Assembly: GCF_016865445.1 (NCBI RefSeq)
Contig: NZ_AP024412.1
Span: 496,001-560,000 of the forward strand
Direction: 5' to 3'
Origin: Mariniplasma anaerobium
Lineage (GTDB): Bacteria > Bacillota_I > Bacilli_A > Acholeplasmatales > Acholeplasmataceae
Length of the DNA: 64,000 nucleotides
Numbering within the stretch: the stretch's first letter is position 1; each line of letters starts with the position of its first letter. Below, piece by piece: positions 8,563 through 17,192 of this stretch. Made by a program: the position numbers and the translations under genes. A model generated the notes under the pieces. The model was not told the origin of the DNA. It made no database searches and saw nothing but the letters and a program-made list of their open reading frames with translations.

Positions 8563-9052
8563 TTTAAAAGATTATGATTTAGACGATAAAATCTATCATA
8601 GAGTTGCATGTCGTGCCATCATTTTACAATATCCCTACCTATATATGATTCAAAGTGATTTATATCATGATTTAAAGTTTCCTGGTGGTGGACAAAAACC
8701 AGATGAAACTGATATCCAAACCTTAATGAGAGAAACCTTAGAAGAAACCGGATTAACAATTATTAAAAACACTATCAAACCATTTGGTATGACGATTGAA
8801 AAAAGAAAATCTAAAACTATTGATCATGAAATTTTTTATATGGAATCTAAATATTTCACATGTAAAGTTTCAAAGCATATAACAAGTCAAAATCTAGATG
8901 ATTATGAAAAAGCATATGGATATAAGCTTATAAAAATTCATATTGATGATGCTATCAAACAAAACCAAAGCTTAATTCATAAAGATTTACCTCAAATTCC
9001 ATGGTTAAAAAGAGAATTAAAAGTTCTTACTTACATTAAAGATGAAAATTAG
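8540..9052 (+). CDS. Nudix hydrolase
   Basis: A 170-residue Nudix-fold pyrophosphatase. The Nudix box GGGQKPDETDIQ...RETLEETGL is complete, including the REtLEE metal-binding core. Nudix enzymes cleave nucleoside diphosphate-X compounds; the substrate cannot be read from the sequence. It overlaps rnhB by 23 bases, so it belongs to the lepB-rbgA-rnhB transcript, and a terminator follows directly. Confidence 0.9.
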   Translation: MKLIHCFDLKDYDLDDKIYHRVACRAIILQYPYLYMIQSDLYHDLKFPGGGQKPDETDIQTLMRETLEETGLTIIKNTIKPFGMTIEKRKSKTIDHEIFYMESKYFTCKVSKHITSQNLDDYEKAYGYKLIKIHIDDAIKQNQSLIHKDLPQIPWLKRELKVLTYIKDEN

Positions 9053-9072
9053 TCTTCATCTTTTTCTTTTTT
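9038..9072 (+). terminator. Rho-independent terminator
   Basis: An 8-bp stem (agatgaa-type arm at 9039-9046 with ttcatctt at 9055-9062) spanning the Nudix stop codon, followed by a T-rich tract. Confidence 0.8.
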
Positions 9073-9164
9073 TAAAGTAAAAACACATAATTTTCGACTA
9101 TTATGAAATAGAAAAACATATATATTATATAAATATATATATAGAAAGCAATTTCTCTTTATGC

Positions 9165-9192
9165 TTGACTTTAAAAATTAAGTTACTATAAT
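9165..9192 (+). promoter_or_regulatory. Vegetative promoter of topA
   Basis: TTGACT (9165-9170), a 16-bp spacer, and TATAAT (9187-9192). It lies about 23 bases before the topA start codon. Confidence 0.85.
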
Positions 9193-9215
9193 AGATATGG
9201 AAAAGGAGTGTTTAC

Positions 9216-11021
9216 ATGGCAAATAAAAAATTAATTATCGTGGAATCACCATCTAAATCAAAAACAATATCAACATACGTTAAAGATGACGTTCTTGTTT
9301 TGTCGTCTAAAGGACACATAAGAGATCTAGCAACATCTGGTAAAGATGGACTAGGTATTGATATAGAAAATGATTTTCAACCATCATATAAAATCATAAA
9401 AGGTAAAAATAATTTAGTTAAAGAATTAAAACAAAAAGCTAAAAATAGAGAAGTCTTGATTGCAACTGACCAGGATAGAGAAGGAGAAGCCATCGGATGG
9501 CATCTCGCTCAAATTCTTGAACTTGATCCAAATGCTAAAAATCGTATCGTTTTTAGAGAAATCACAAAACAAGCAATAACTGAAGCATTGGAACATCCAA
9601 GAAAGATTGATCAAGAATTAGTTAATTCTCAAGAAGCAAGACGTATCTTAGATCGCATCATTGGATTTAAATTATCAAAACTACTACAATCAAAAATTAA
9701 ATCCAAATCTGCAGGACGTGTGCAAAGTGTTGCATTAAAACTAATTGTAGATTTAGAAAAGAAGATTGAAGCATTTATTCCAGAAACATATTATGAAATT
9801 GATGCACAATTTCCTGATTTTAAAGCATCTTATCATATACCGGCTAAAAAGCGGTTATCAAAAGAAGAAGCTGATCAAATTGTAAAAACATCAACAAATC
9901 CATTTCATATTAGTGATATTCAAACAAGAAATACAAAAAGAAAATCAAAACCGGCATTTATTACATCAACACTTCAACAAGATTCTATTAACAACTTATA
10001 TATGAGCGCTAGTAGAACCATGATGGTTGCACAAAAACTATATGAAGGTATTGAAATAAATGATGAAACCATTGGGTTAATCACTTATATGCGTACAGAT
10101 TCAAATAGATTGGCTGCACCATTTATTAAAGAAACAAATGAATTTATCTTAAATCAATATGGTAAAAAGTATTTAGGTCACTATAAAGTATCTACAAAAG
10201 AAAATGCACAGGATGCTCATGAAGCAATTAGACCTACATCCATTTATCGGACACCAGATATGATGTCATCATATTTAGATAAAGATGAATTAAAACTTTA
10301 TAAACGTATTTATGAACGCACACTAGCTTCACTTATGAGTGATGCATTATTCGAAAGTACAAAAGTTAAAATTACATCAAATGATAATATTTATAACCTT
10401 GAAGGATCTATATTAAAATTTGATGGGCATACAAAGGTTTATCAAGATCAAAAACAAGTTGATAAATTATTACCTAAATTAGAAATAAATCAAGAACTTA
10501 AAGCAAGTGAAGTCCTAGCAATAGAAAAAGTAACAACTCCACCTGCAAGATATTCTGAAGCAACTTTAATTAAGGAAATGGAATCACTTGGTATAGGTAG
10601 ACCATCTACTTATGCTGCAATTATCCAAACTTTAAAAAATAGAGCATACGTCTCCTTAGAAACAAAACGATTTGTTCCAACTGAACAAGGTAGACTAACT
10701 TCAAAAGAACTAGATTCATTCTTCCATAAAATCATTAATGTAGATTACACATCAAAAATGGAGAAAAAGCTTGATGGAATTGCAGAAGCAACTGAATCTG
10801 GTGTAGAAATAGTATCAAATTTTTATCATAGTTTTATTCCAATGATTGAATATGCACAAGAGCATATGAAAAAAGTAGAACCGAAAATGACTGATGAACT
10901 TTGTCCTAAATGTGGGAAACCATTGGTTATTAGAAAATCAAGATATGGTGAGTTTATAGCATGTAGTGGTTTTCCTAAATGTAGATATATAAAAGGCAAT
11001 GAAGAACAAACAGATAAATAA
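9216..11021 (+). CDS. topA: DNA topoisomerase I (type IA)
   Basis: Relaxes negative supercoils by single-strand passage. The 601-residue protein has the Toprim domain at the N-terminus (IIVESPSKSKTI; DQDREGEAIGWH), catalytic Tyr291 in ITYMRTDSNR, the EAIRPT box, and SLGIGRPSTYA. It is shorter than the Bacillus enzyme (about 690) because only one C-terminal zinc ribbon is kept (CPKCGKPLV...CSGFPKC). Start with aaggag upstream. It is transcribed from its own strong promoter. Confidence 0.97.
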   Translation: MANKKLIIVESPSKSKTISTYVKDDVLVLSSKGHIRDLATSGKDGLGIDIENDFQPSYKIIKGKNNLVKELKQKAKNREVLIATDQDREGEAIGWHLAQILELDPNAKNRIVFREITKQAITEALEHPRKIDQELVNSQEARRILDRIIGFKLSKLLQSKIKSKSAGRVQSVALKLIVDLEKKIEAFIPETYYEIDAQFPDFKASYHIPAKKRLSKEEADQIVKTSTNPFHISDIQTRNTKRKSKPAFITSTLQQDSINNLYMSASRTMMVAQKLYEGIEINDETIGLITYMRTDSNRLAAPFIKETNEFILNQYGKKYLGHYKVSTKENAQDAHEAIRPTSIYRTPDMMSSYLDKDELKLYKRIYERTLASLMSDALFESTKVKITSNDNIYNLEGSILKFDGHTKVYQDQKQVDKLLPKLEINQELKASEVLAIEKVTTPPARYSEATLIKEMESLGIGRPSTYAAIIQTLKNRAYVSLETKRFVPTEQGRLTSKELDSFFHKIINVDYTSKMEKKLDGIAEATESGVEIVSNFYHSFIPMIEYAQEHMKKVEPKMTDELCPKCGKPLVIRKSRYGEFIACSGFPKCRYIKGNEEQTDK

Positions 11022-11039
11022 GTAAAATTACATTGGCAC

Positions 11040-11068
11040 TTTACAAACAAATGAAAAAGTGATAATAT
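11040..11068 (+). promoter_or_regulatory. Candidate promoter of a small RNA
   Basis: TTTACA (11040-11045), a 17-bp spacer and TAATAT (11063-11068), in the topA-tpx gap. It would start RNA near 11075, just where the first hairpin begins. Confidence 0.5.
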
Positions 11069-11074
11069 ATCTAT

Positions 11075-11177
11075 GCATTCATATTAATGGATGTTACATA
11101 CCCCCTTTTTAAAGTGTATGAAAGTACACAGAACCCCCTTAATTGGTCTTCTGAACTTTTTCAGAAGGCCACTTTTT
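11075..11177 (+). ncRNA. Candidate small RNA with two C-rich single-stranded segments
   Basis: About 103 bases between topA and tpx without a credible reading frame. There are three hairpins in a row: 11075-11082 with 11087-11094 (8 bp, loop atta), 11114-11118 with 11125-11129 (5 bp), and a terminator hairpin 11145-11153 with 11162-11170 followed by TTTTT. Between them lie two unpaired copies of ACCCCCTT (11100-11107 and 11133-11140). A candidate promoter sits directly upstream, and tpx has a separate promoter downstream. C-rich unpaired loops are the seed type used by Firmicutes small RNAs to block Shine-Dalgarno sequences. It could instead simply be the topA 3' region with a terminator. Confidence 0.5.
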
Positions 11178-11191
11178 ATGAATTAGAAATT

Positions 11192-11206
11192 AAAATATGA
11201 TATAAT
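11192..11206 (+). promoter_or_regulatory. Extended -10 promoter of tpx
   Basis: AAAATATGATATAAT: TATAAT at 11201-11206 with an upstream TG (extended -10) and no good -35. The same 15 bases recur at 22952 and 41610. Confidence 0.75.
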
Positions 11207-11237
11207 AGTCATGAAGTTGTTAAAGGAAGTGTGAGAT

Positions 11238-11738
11238 ATGAAAACTTTTAAATCTAAACCAGTGACACTAATTGGTGACACAAAAGAAGTCGGAGATATT
11301 GCTCCAGATTTTAAAGCATTAAATCATAAAAATGAATATGTTAGTTTGTCAGATTTTAAGACGAAATACATTATTTTAAATGTAGTTCCTTCTCTAGACA
11401 CAACAGTCTGTGATCGTCAAACTAGAACAGTCAATCAAGAATTATCAGAAATTGATGATTTAACAGTTTTAACGATTTCAAATGATCTTCCATATGCACA
11501 AGCAAGATGGTGTGGAAGTGCAGGATTAGATAATGTCATCACATTAAGTGATTACATTGAATTAGATTTTGGGAATAAATATGGAACTTATATTAAAGAA
11601 TTACGATTATTAGCAAGATCAGTATTCGTTCTTGATCAAAATAGAAAGATCATTTATATTGAATATGTTGATGAAATGAGTTCACATTTAAACTTTGATG
11701 AATTGCTTACTTTTGTTAAAAACTTACCGAAAGATTAA
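11238..11738 (+). CDS. tpx: Thiol peroxidase (atypical 2-Cys peroxiredoxin)
   Basis: Reduces hydrogen and alkyl peroxides using thioredoxin. The peroxidatic Cys58 is in PSLDTTVCDRQT and the resolving Cys92 in ARWCGSAG, the spacing and context of Tpx rather than AhpC or BCP. The 166-residue length is normal. Monocistronic: its own extended -10 promoter and a terminator right at its stop. Confidence 0.95.
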   Translation: MKTFKSKPVTLIGDTKEVGDIAPDFKALNHKNEYVSLSDFKTKYIILNVVPSLDTTVCDRQTRTVNQELSEIDDLTVLTISNDLPYAQARWCGSAGLDNVITLSDYIELDFGNKYGTYIKELRLLARSVFVLDQNRKIIYIEYVDEMSSHLNFDELLTFVKNLPKD

Positions 11739-11757
11739 CCTTTCGGTTTTCTTTTTC
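11726..11757 (+). terminator. Rho-independent terminator of tpx
   Basis: accgaaag (11726-11733) pairs with ctttcggt (11740-11747), followed by ttttcttttt. The 5' arm is formed by the last tpx codons. Confidence 0.9.
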
Positions 11758-11760
11758 TTA

Positions 11761-11769
11761 TGGTATAAT
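11761..11769 (+). promoter_or_regulatory. Extended -10 promoter of the SRP operon
   Basis: TGGTATAAT, an extended -10 with TATAAT at 11764-11769, about 25 bases before ftsY. Confidence 0.7.
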
Positions 11770-11794
11770 ATCTAAAGGTTATAGGAGACATATT

Positions 11795-12757
11795 ATGGGA
11801 CTATTTAAGAAATTATTTGGTAAAAAAGAAAAGAATGATAAATATACTTTAGGTCTGCATAAGACCAAAGAAAGCTTGACTGATTTAAAAGAAATTCTTA
11901 AAAAATCAAAAACAATTGACGATGAACTCTTTGATGCTTTAGAAGATATTTTTATTCAAGCAGATATAGGTGTTGATACAGTTGTTTATTTTATTGAAGA
12001 GTTAAGAAAAGATGTTGATAAAAAACAAATTACAGATCCTAATGATCTAGCTGAGATAATTGTTGACAAAATGTTTGAGATTTATTTAAAAGGTGATCTT
12101 TTAAATACTGAACTTAATTTTGATGAAAATGAATTAAACGTATATTTATTTGTTGGAGTCAATGGAGTTGGAAAAACAACAACTATAGGCAAACTTGCAA
12201 AACAACTTAAAACTGATGGCAAAAAAGTTATGTTGGTTGCCGGAGATACATTTAGAGCTGGTGCAATTGAACAACTTAAGATTTGGGGTCAAAGAAGTGA
12301 TACATATGTTTTTGCAAAAGATTCTGGTAGTGATCCATCAAGTGTTATCTATGACGCTATAGAGTATGCTAAAAAAGAAAACTATGATGTCATCTTATGT
12401 GATACAGCTGGAAGACTTCAAACTAAAGTGAATCTCATGAAAGAATTAGAAAAAATGAAACGTGTGATTCAAAAAACGCTACCTCATGCACCACAAGAAA
12501 CGCTTTTAGTTATTGATGCAACTACAGGACAAAATGGTATGCGTCAAGCAGAAGTATTCAAAGATGCTACAGATGTTTCAGGCATTATTTTGACTAAACT
12601 AGATGGGACTGCTAAAGGCGGTATTGTACTAGCAATAAGACATTTATACGATCTGCCAATTAAGTACGTTGGATTGGGTGAAAAGATAGATGACTTGGTA
12701 TATTTTGATATTGAAGATTATATTTATGGGTTATTTGAAGATTTCTTTAGAGGATAA
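11795..12757 (+). CDS. ftsY: Signal recognition particle receptor FtsY
   Basis: The SRP GTPase receptor that docks ribosome-nascent chains at the membrane. An N domain (four-helix bundle) precedes the G domain, with G1 GVNGVGKTT at 121-129, DTAGR at 203-207 and TKLDGTAKGG. The acidic A domain of E. coli FtsY is missing, as in other Gram-positive and mollicute proteins; a short Lys-rich N-terminus (FKKLFGKKEKNDK) probably contacts lipid. It is followed after 3 bases by ylxM and then ffh, so receptor and SRP protein are made together. Confidence 0.97.
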   Translation: MGLFKKLFGKKEKNDKYTLGLHKTKESLTDLKEILKKSKTIDDELFDALEDIFIQADIGVDTVVYFIEELRKDVDKKQITDPNDLAEIIVDKMFEIYLKGDLLNTELNFDENELNVYLFVGVNGVGKTTTIGKLAKQLKTDGKKVMLVAGDTFRAGAIEQLKIWGQRSDTYVFAKDSGSDPSSVIYDAIEYAKKENYDVILCDTAGRLQTKVNLMKELEKMKRVIQKTLPHAPQETLLVIDATTGQNGMRQAEVFKDATDVSGIILTKLDGTAKGGIVLAIRHLYDLPIKYVGLGEKIDDLVYFDIEDYIYGLFEDFFRG

Positions 12758-12760
12758 ATT

Positions 12761-13075
12761 ATGGAATCATTAGAGAAAAAAGAACAACTAAATCAATTAT
12801 TTGATGTGTATCATAAATTATTAACTGATAAACAAGTTCAATACTTTAAATACTATTATCAAGATGATTACTCATTACAAGAAATTGCGGATTTAGCGAA
12901 TGTAAGTAGAAATGCAATTTTTGATCAATTAAAAAAAGTGGAAACACATCTTTTTTCTTATGAAGAAAAACTACAATTATTATTAAACAAACAAAAAAGA
13001 CTCAAAATTATAGATCACTTAGAACAAACCAAAGATTTAAAAAGCTTAGATGATTTAAGAAAGTTGGATGAGTAA
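12761..13075 (+). CDS. ylxM: YlxM-like helix-turn-helix SRP accessory protein
   Basis: A 104-residue all-helical protein with a sigma-70 region 4-like HTH (YSLQEIADLANVSRNAIFDQLKKV). The family is found next to ffh and modulates SRP GTPase activity in some Firmicutes. It sits between ftsY and ffh, its TAA overlapping the ffh ATG by one base. Confidence 0.88.
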   Translation: MESLEKKEQLNQLFDVYHKLLTDKQVQYFKYYYQDDYSLQEIADLANVSRNAIFDQLKKVETHLFSYEEKLQLLLNKQKRLKIIDHLEQTKDLKSLDDLRKLDE

Positions 13076-14481
13076 TGGCAGAGAATTCTTTAAGTTCAAG
13101 ACTACAAATGGCAATGCGCAGATTAACTGGGCGTGGTATTTTAACTGAAAAAGACATTGATGAAATGATGAGAGAAGTTCGTCTATCATTATTAGAAGCT
13201 GATGTCAATTTTAAGGTAGTTAAACAATTTATTGCAAATATAAAAGAACAAGCTGTTGGAGAAAAGATCTTAAAAGGATTGAATCCAGGGCAACAAGTCG
13301 TTAAAATAGTTCATGACGAACTAAAGAGAGTCATGGGCGAGGACGCAGAGGGCATTAATTATGCCTCAAGCGGCATAACAACAATTATGACTATTGGTCT
13401 TCAAGGTTCAGGTAAAACGACCGCAATTGGCAAATTAGGCGTTTATATAAGAAAGACTGAAAAGAAGAATGTTATGTTTATTGCTGCTGACGTATATCGT
13501 CCTGCAGCTATTGAACAATTAGTGACGATTGGTAAGCAAGTTGGCATCGAAGTTTATGAAGAAGGTTTAAAAGATGCTAGAGATATTGTTACTAACGGAT
13601 TAAAGTATGCAAAAGAGAATAAATATAACTGTGTCATCATCGATACAGCTGGTAGACTTCATATTGATGAAAAGATGATGAGTGAATTAGTAGATGTTAA
13701 AGCAATTGCTAATCCTAATGAAATCTTATTAACAGTTGATGCAATGACTGGTCAAGATGCAGCTAATATTGCTAAGAGTTTTCATGAGCAATTAAATGCT
13801 ACAGGAGCAATCTTAACTAAACTTGATGGAGATACCCGTGGGGGTGCTGCTCTATCTATTAAAGAAGTTTCAGGTATACCAATAAAGTTTGCCTCTAGTG
13901 GTGAGCATATGGATACATTTGAACTATTTCATCCAGAGAGAATGGCATCTCGTATTTTAGGTATGGGAGATGTTTTAACATTAATTGAAAAAGCTACAGA
14001 CGCAATTGATGAAGATGAAGCTAAATCAATGATGGATAAGTTAATGAGTGATTCATTTAACTATAATGATCTATTAAAACAGTTTAAAATGATTAAACGT
14101 ATGGGTTCTATGAGTAAAATCTTAGGATTTATGCCAGGTATGGGAAAAATCAAAGATGCAGCATCAAAAATTGACGATAAACAATTTGATAAAATGAGTG
14201 TATTAATCACTTCAATGACAGAAAAAGAGCGAAAGGACCCATCTTTAATTGATAAGAGTTCAAAAAGAAGAGAAAGGGTTGCAAAAGGCTCTGGCATGAG
14301 TGTTCAAGATCTTAACAGATTAAGAAGTGCACTTGATCAACAAAAGAAAATGATGAAACAAATGATGAATATGGACGAAAAACAACTAGATAGCATGTCA
14401 AAAAATCCAACTCAAGCATTCCAAAAAACGAAACAAAAAAAGGGTAAAGGTAAAGGAAAGGGTCAATTTAGGATTCGTTGA
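13075..14481 (+). CDS. ffh: Signal recognition particle protein Ffh
   Basis: The SRP54 homologue that binds signal peptides and 4.5S RNA. NG domain with G1 GLQGSGKTT from residue 108, DTAGRLH and TKLDGDTRGG; a Met-rich M domain from about 300 (MKRMGSMSKILGFMPGMG; repeated KMMKQMMNMDE); and a Lys/Gly-rich tail (KKGKGKGKGQFRIR). At 468 residues it is full length. It ends with TGA. Confidence 0.97.
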   Translation: MAENSLSSRLQMAMRRLTGRGILTEKDIDEMMREVRLSLLEADVNFKVVKQFIANIKEQAVGEKILKGLNPGQQVVKIVHDELKRVMGEDAEGINYASSGITTIMTIGLQGSGKTTAIGKLGVYIRKTEKKNVMFIAADVYRPAAIEQLVTIGKQVGIEVYEEGLKDARDIVTNGLKYAKENKYNCVIIDTAGRLHIDEKMMSELVDVKAIANPNEILLTVDAMTGQDAANIAKSFHEQLNATGAILTKLDGDTRGGAALSIKEVSGIPIKFASSGEHMDTFELFHPERMASRILGMGDVLTLIEKATDAIDEDEAKSMMDKLMSDSFNYNDLLKQFKMIKRMGSMSKILGFMPGMGKIKDAASKIDDKQFDKMSVLITSMTEKERKDPSLIDKSSKRRERVAKGSGMSVQDLNRLRSALDQQKKMMKQMMNMDEKQLDSMSKNPTQAFQKTKQKKGKGKGKGQFRIR

Positions 14482-14490
14482 TCCTTTTTT
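14470..14490 (+). terminator. Short terminator at the ffh stop
   Basis: A 5-bp stem aggat/atcct spanning the stop codon, followed by TTTTT. The stem is short, so termination may be partial. Confidence 0.45.
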
Positions 14491-14492
14491 AC

Positions 14493-14501
14493 TTATCCAC
14501 A
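14493..14501 (+). promoter_or_regulatory. Perfect DnaA box upstream of polA operon
   Basis: TTATCCACA, an exact match to the DnaA-box consensus TTATNCACA. An imperfect inverted copy, TGTGGGAAA (14507-14515), follows after 5 bases. Both lie in the ffh-polA gap, upstream of the polA -10. Confidence 0.65.
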
Positions 14502-14531
14502 AATACTGTGGGAAATTATTTTGATTTTGCG

Positions 14532-14540
14532 TGATAAAAT
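14532..14540 (+). promoter_or_regulatory. Candidate extended -10 promoter of polA operon
   Basis: TGATAAAAT (extended TG plus TAAAAT at 14535-14540), 21 bases before the polA ATG, which has the Shine-Dalgarno aaaagggg. Confidence 0.5.
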
Positions 14541-14561
14541 TAAGAAAAGGGGTATCATATC

Positions 14562-17183
14562 ATGAAAAAAATTACATTAATAGATGGTAATTCAATTTTA
14601 TTTAGAGCATATTATGCAACAGCTTACCCTGGTGCTAAATTGATGCAATCCTCAAATGGGACTTACACAAATGCTGTTTTTGCATTTGTAGGTATGTTTG
14701 AAAAAATGGTTACATCAGAAACTACAGATGTTTTAGTTGCTTTTGATACAAAAGAACCAACTAAAAGACACATAGCCTATGAAGGCTATAAAGCTGGTAG
14801 AACTAAGATGCCAGAAGAACTTGGACAACAAATTCCTTTAGTTAATCAATATATTGATCTTAATGGTGTTGTGGCTTATTCAAAAGCAGGATATGAAGCA
14901 GATGATATTATAGGAACATTAGCTAAACAAGCTAGTGCAAAAGGATATAGTGTTGATATATATTCAAGTGATAAAGATTTACTTCAATTAGTTGATGAAC
15001 AAATTACAGTACATCTATTAAAAAAAGGTATGAGAGAAGTTCATGATTTTACACCTGAAAAACTTATTGAAACATATGAGTTAACACATAATCAGATGAT
15101 TGATTTAAAAGCACTTATGGGTGATGCCTCAGATAATATACCAGGTATCCCAGGTGTAGGTGAAAAGACAGCGATTAAATTATTAAAAGAATATGAAACA
15201 CTAGAAAATATATTAGAACATCAAGATGATATCAAAGGTAAATTAGGCGAAAGAATTAGAGAGCACAGAGATAGTGCAATCATGAGTAAAGAATTAGTAA
15301 CCATACAATTAGATTGCGATATCGAGTATGATGTAGATTCTATTGCAAAAAAAGATATAAAAACAGAAGACTTGATTCATTTTTATCAAGACTTAGATCT
15401 TCATGTATTTGTTAAAAAAATGGAAATGCCCGTCAAACAAGAAGAGAGTAAATGGAATCATATAGAACTAAAAAGTGTTAGTGAATTAGAAGATATATTA
15501 AATCAAGACTTAAGCCTTCATTTTGAGTTTAGCGATTACAATTATCACAAGGCTGAACTTTGGGGTATTGGCTTATCTAATGGAAATAACAATTATGTCA
15601 TAAGTGCAGATGTTGCATTATCTTCCATTGGTTTTGATATGTATTTAAAAGACGAAAAATACCAAAAATATGTTTATGATTTAAAGGCAATTAAAGTTTT
15701 TCTTTTATGGAATAAACTTGATATCAAAGGTGTAAGTTTTGATTTGTTGCTTGCTGCATATTTAATAAATTCTCATTTGGGAAAAGAAGAATTTAAAAGA
15801 ATTGTTTCTAACTTTTATTATGAAGATATTCAATATGATGATAATATTTATGGCAAAGGCAGTAAAAAAGCTTTGCCTGAAAAAGATATATATTTCCATC
15901 ATATCGCTTCAAAAGCAAAAGCAATATATGCATTAAAAGATGAGTTGATAAAAAACTTAAAAGATGATGAACAATTAGATTTATTAAAAAATATTGAATT
16001 ACCTTTATCTGAAGTTTTAGCAGAAATGGAATTTGAAGGTCTTCGTGTAGATAAAGAAGAATTAAGCAAACAAAAAGAAGGTTTGAACACAAGAATAAAT
16101 CAACTTGAAAAAGAAATTATTCATTTAGCTGGACGAGAGTTTAATGTTTCTTCTCCTAAGCAATTAGGTGAAATCTTGTTTGAGGATTTAGATCTACCAA
16201 ATGGTAAGAAAACTAAAACTGGATATTCTACTAATGTTGATGTATTAAATAAATTACAAGGTAAACATCCAATAATTGAAAAAATTTTAGAATATAGACA
16301 ATTATCAAAACTATATTCAACATATATTATAGGTTTAGAACAAAATCTATTTGAAGATGATAAAGTTCATACCATCTATATGCAAGCATTAACAACAACA
16401 GGTAGATTATCTTCACTTGATCCTAATTTACAAAATATTCCTATTAGAACTGAAGAAGGTAGACAGATTAGAAAAATCTTTATACCAAAAGAAAATCATC
16501 TATTTTTAGGTGCTGACTATTCTCAAATTGAATTAAGAGTATTAGCAAGCATGGCAAATGTCAAAAAACTTATAGAAGCATTTAATAATCATGAAGATAT
16601 TCACACAAAAACTGCTAAAGAGATTTTTCATCAAGATGAAGTAGATAGTGAACAAAGAAGAGCAGCAAAAGCTGTAAACTTTGGAATTATATATGGTATT
16701 GGAGCTTGGAGTCTATCAGAAGATATTCATGTGAGTCCAAAGGAAGCTCAAAGATTTATAGATGATTACCTAAATTTATATCCCGAGATTAAAACTTATA
16801 TGGAAGATATCGTTACTTATGCTAAAGAAAACGATTATGTTAAGACAATTATGAATCGTAGAAGATATATCCCTGAATTAAAATCAAGTGTATATACTCA
16901 AAGATCATTTGGCGAAAGAACAGCACTTAATGCACCAATTCAAGGAAGTGCTGCAGATATACTGAAAAAAGCAATGATTGATTTATATAGATATCTTAAA
17001 AAAGAAAATAAAAAATCTAAAATACTTCTTCAAGTACACGATGAACTTATTCTAGATGTTGTTCAAGAAGAATTAGAAGAAATGAAAGAAATTGTACCAA
17101 AGATGATGCGTAAAGCAGTCAGTTTAAAAGTTGAATTAGAGACATCTTGTGATGTCGGAAAAACTTGGTATGATTTAAAATAG
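14562..17183 (+). CDS. polA: DNA polymerase I
   Basis: Fills repair gaps and removes Okazaki primers. The 873 residues divide into a 5'-nuclease domain (1 to about 290, starting LIDGNSILFRAYYA, with helix-hairpin-helix GIPGVGEKTA), a central domain that lacks the DxE metal motif of a 3'-5' exonuclease and so is probably inactive for proofreading, and a family A polymerase domain with motif A DYSQIELRV (Asp652), motif B RRAAKAVNFGIIYG and motif C VHDE (Asp827). First gene of an operon with mutM, coaE, dnaB and dnaI. Confidence 0.97.
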   Translation: MKKITLIDGNSILFRAYYATAYPGAKLMQSSNGTYTNAVFAFVGMFEKMVTSETTDVLVAFDTKEPTKRHIAYEGYKAGRTKMPEELGQQIPLVNQYIDLNGVVAYSKAGYEADDIIGTLAKQASAKGYSVDIYSSDKDLLQLVDEQITVHLLKKGMREVHDFTPEKLIETYELTHNQMIDLKALMGDASDNIPGIPGVGEKTAIKLLKEYETLENILEHQDDIKGKLGERIREHRDSAIMSKELVTIQLDCDIEYDVDSIAKKDIKTEDLIHFYQDLDLHVFVKKMEMPVKQEESKWNHIELKSVSELEDILNQDLSLHFEFSDYNYHKAELWGIGLSNGNNNYVISADVALSSIGFDMYLKDEKYQKYVYDLKAIKVFLLWNKLDIKGVSFDLLLAAYLINSHLGKEEFKRIVSNFYYEDIQYDDNIYGKGSKKALPEKDIYFHHIASKAKAIYALKDELIKNLKDDEQLDLLKNIELPLSEVLAEMEFEGLRVDKEELSKQKEGLNTRINQLEKEIIHLAGREFNVSSPKQLGEILFEDLDLPNGKKTKTGYSTNVDVLNKLQGKHPIIEKILEYRQLSKLYSTYIIGLEQNLFEDDKVHTIYMQALTTTGRLSSLDPNLQNIPIRTEEGRQIRKIFIPKENHLFLGADYSQIELRVLASMANVKKLIEAFNNHEDIHTKTAKEIFHQDEVDSEQRRAAKAVNFGIIYGIGAWSLSEDIHVSPKEAQRFIDDYLNLYPEIKTYMEDIVTYAKENDYVKTIMNRRRYIPELKSSVYTQRSFGERTALNAPIQGSAADILKKAMIDLYRYLKKENKKSKILLQVHDELILDVVQEELEEMKEIVPKMMRKAVSLKVELETSCDVGKTWYDLK

Positions 17184-17192
17184 GTGTTATGT

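Noticed and set aside
9110-9145. AT-dinucleotide repeat upstream of topA
   Set aside because: Short and imperfect, in keeping with the local base composition; no evidence of a repeat element or origin.
15808-16092. Minus-strand frames opposite polA
   Set aside because: They have no start signals and lie opposite conserved polymerase sequence.
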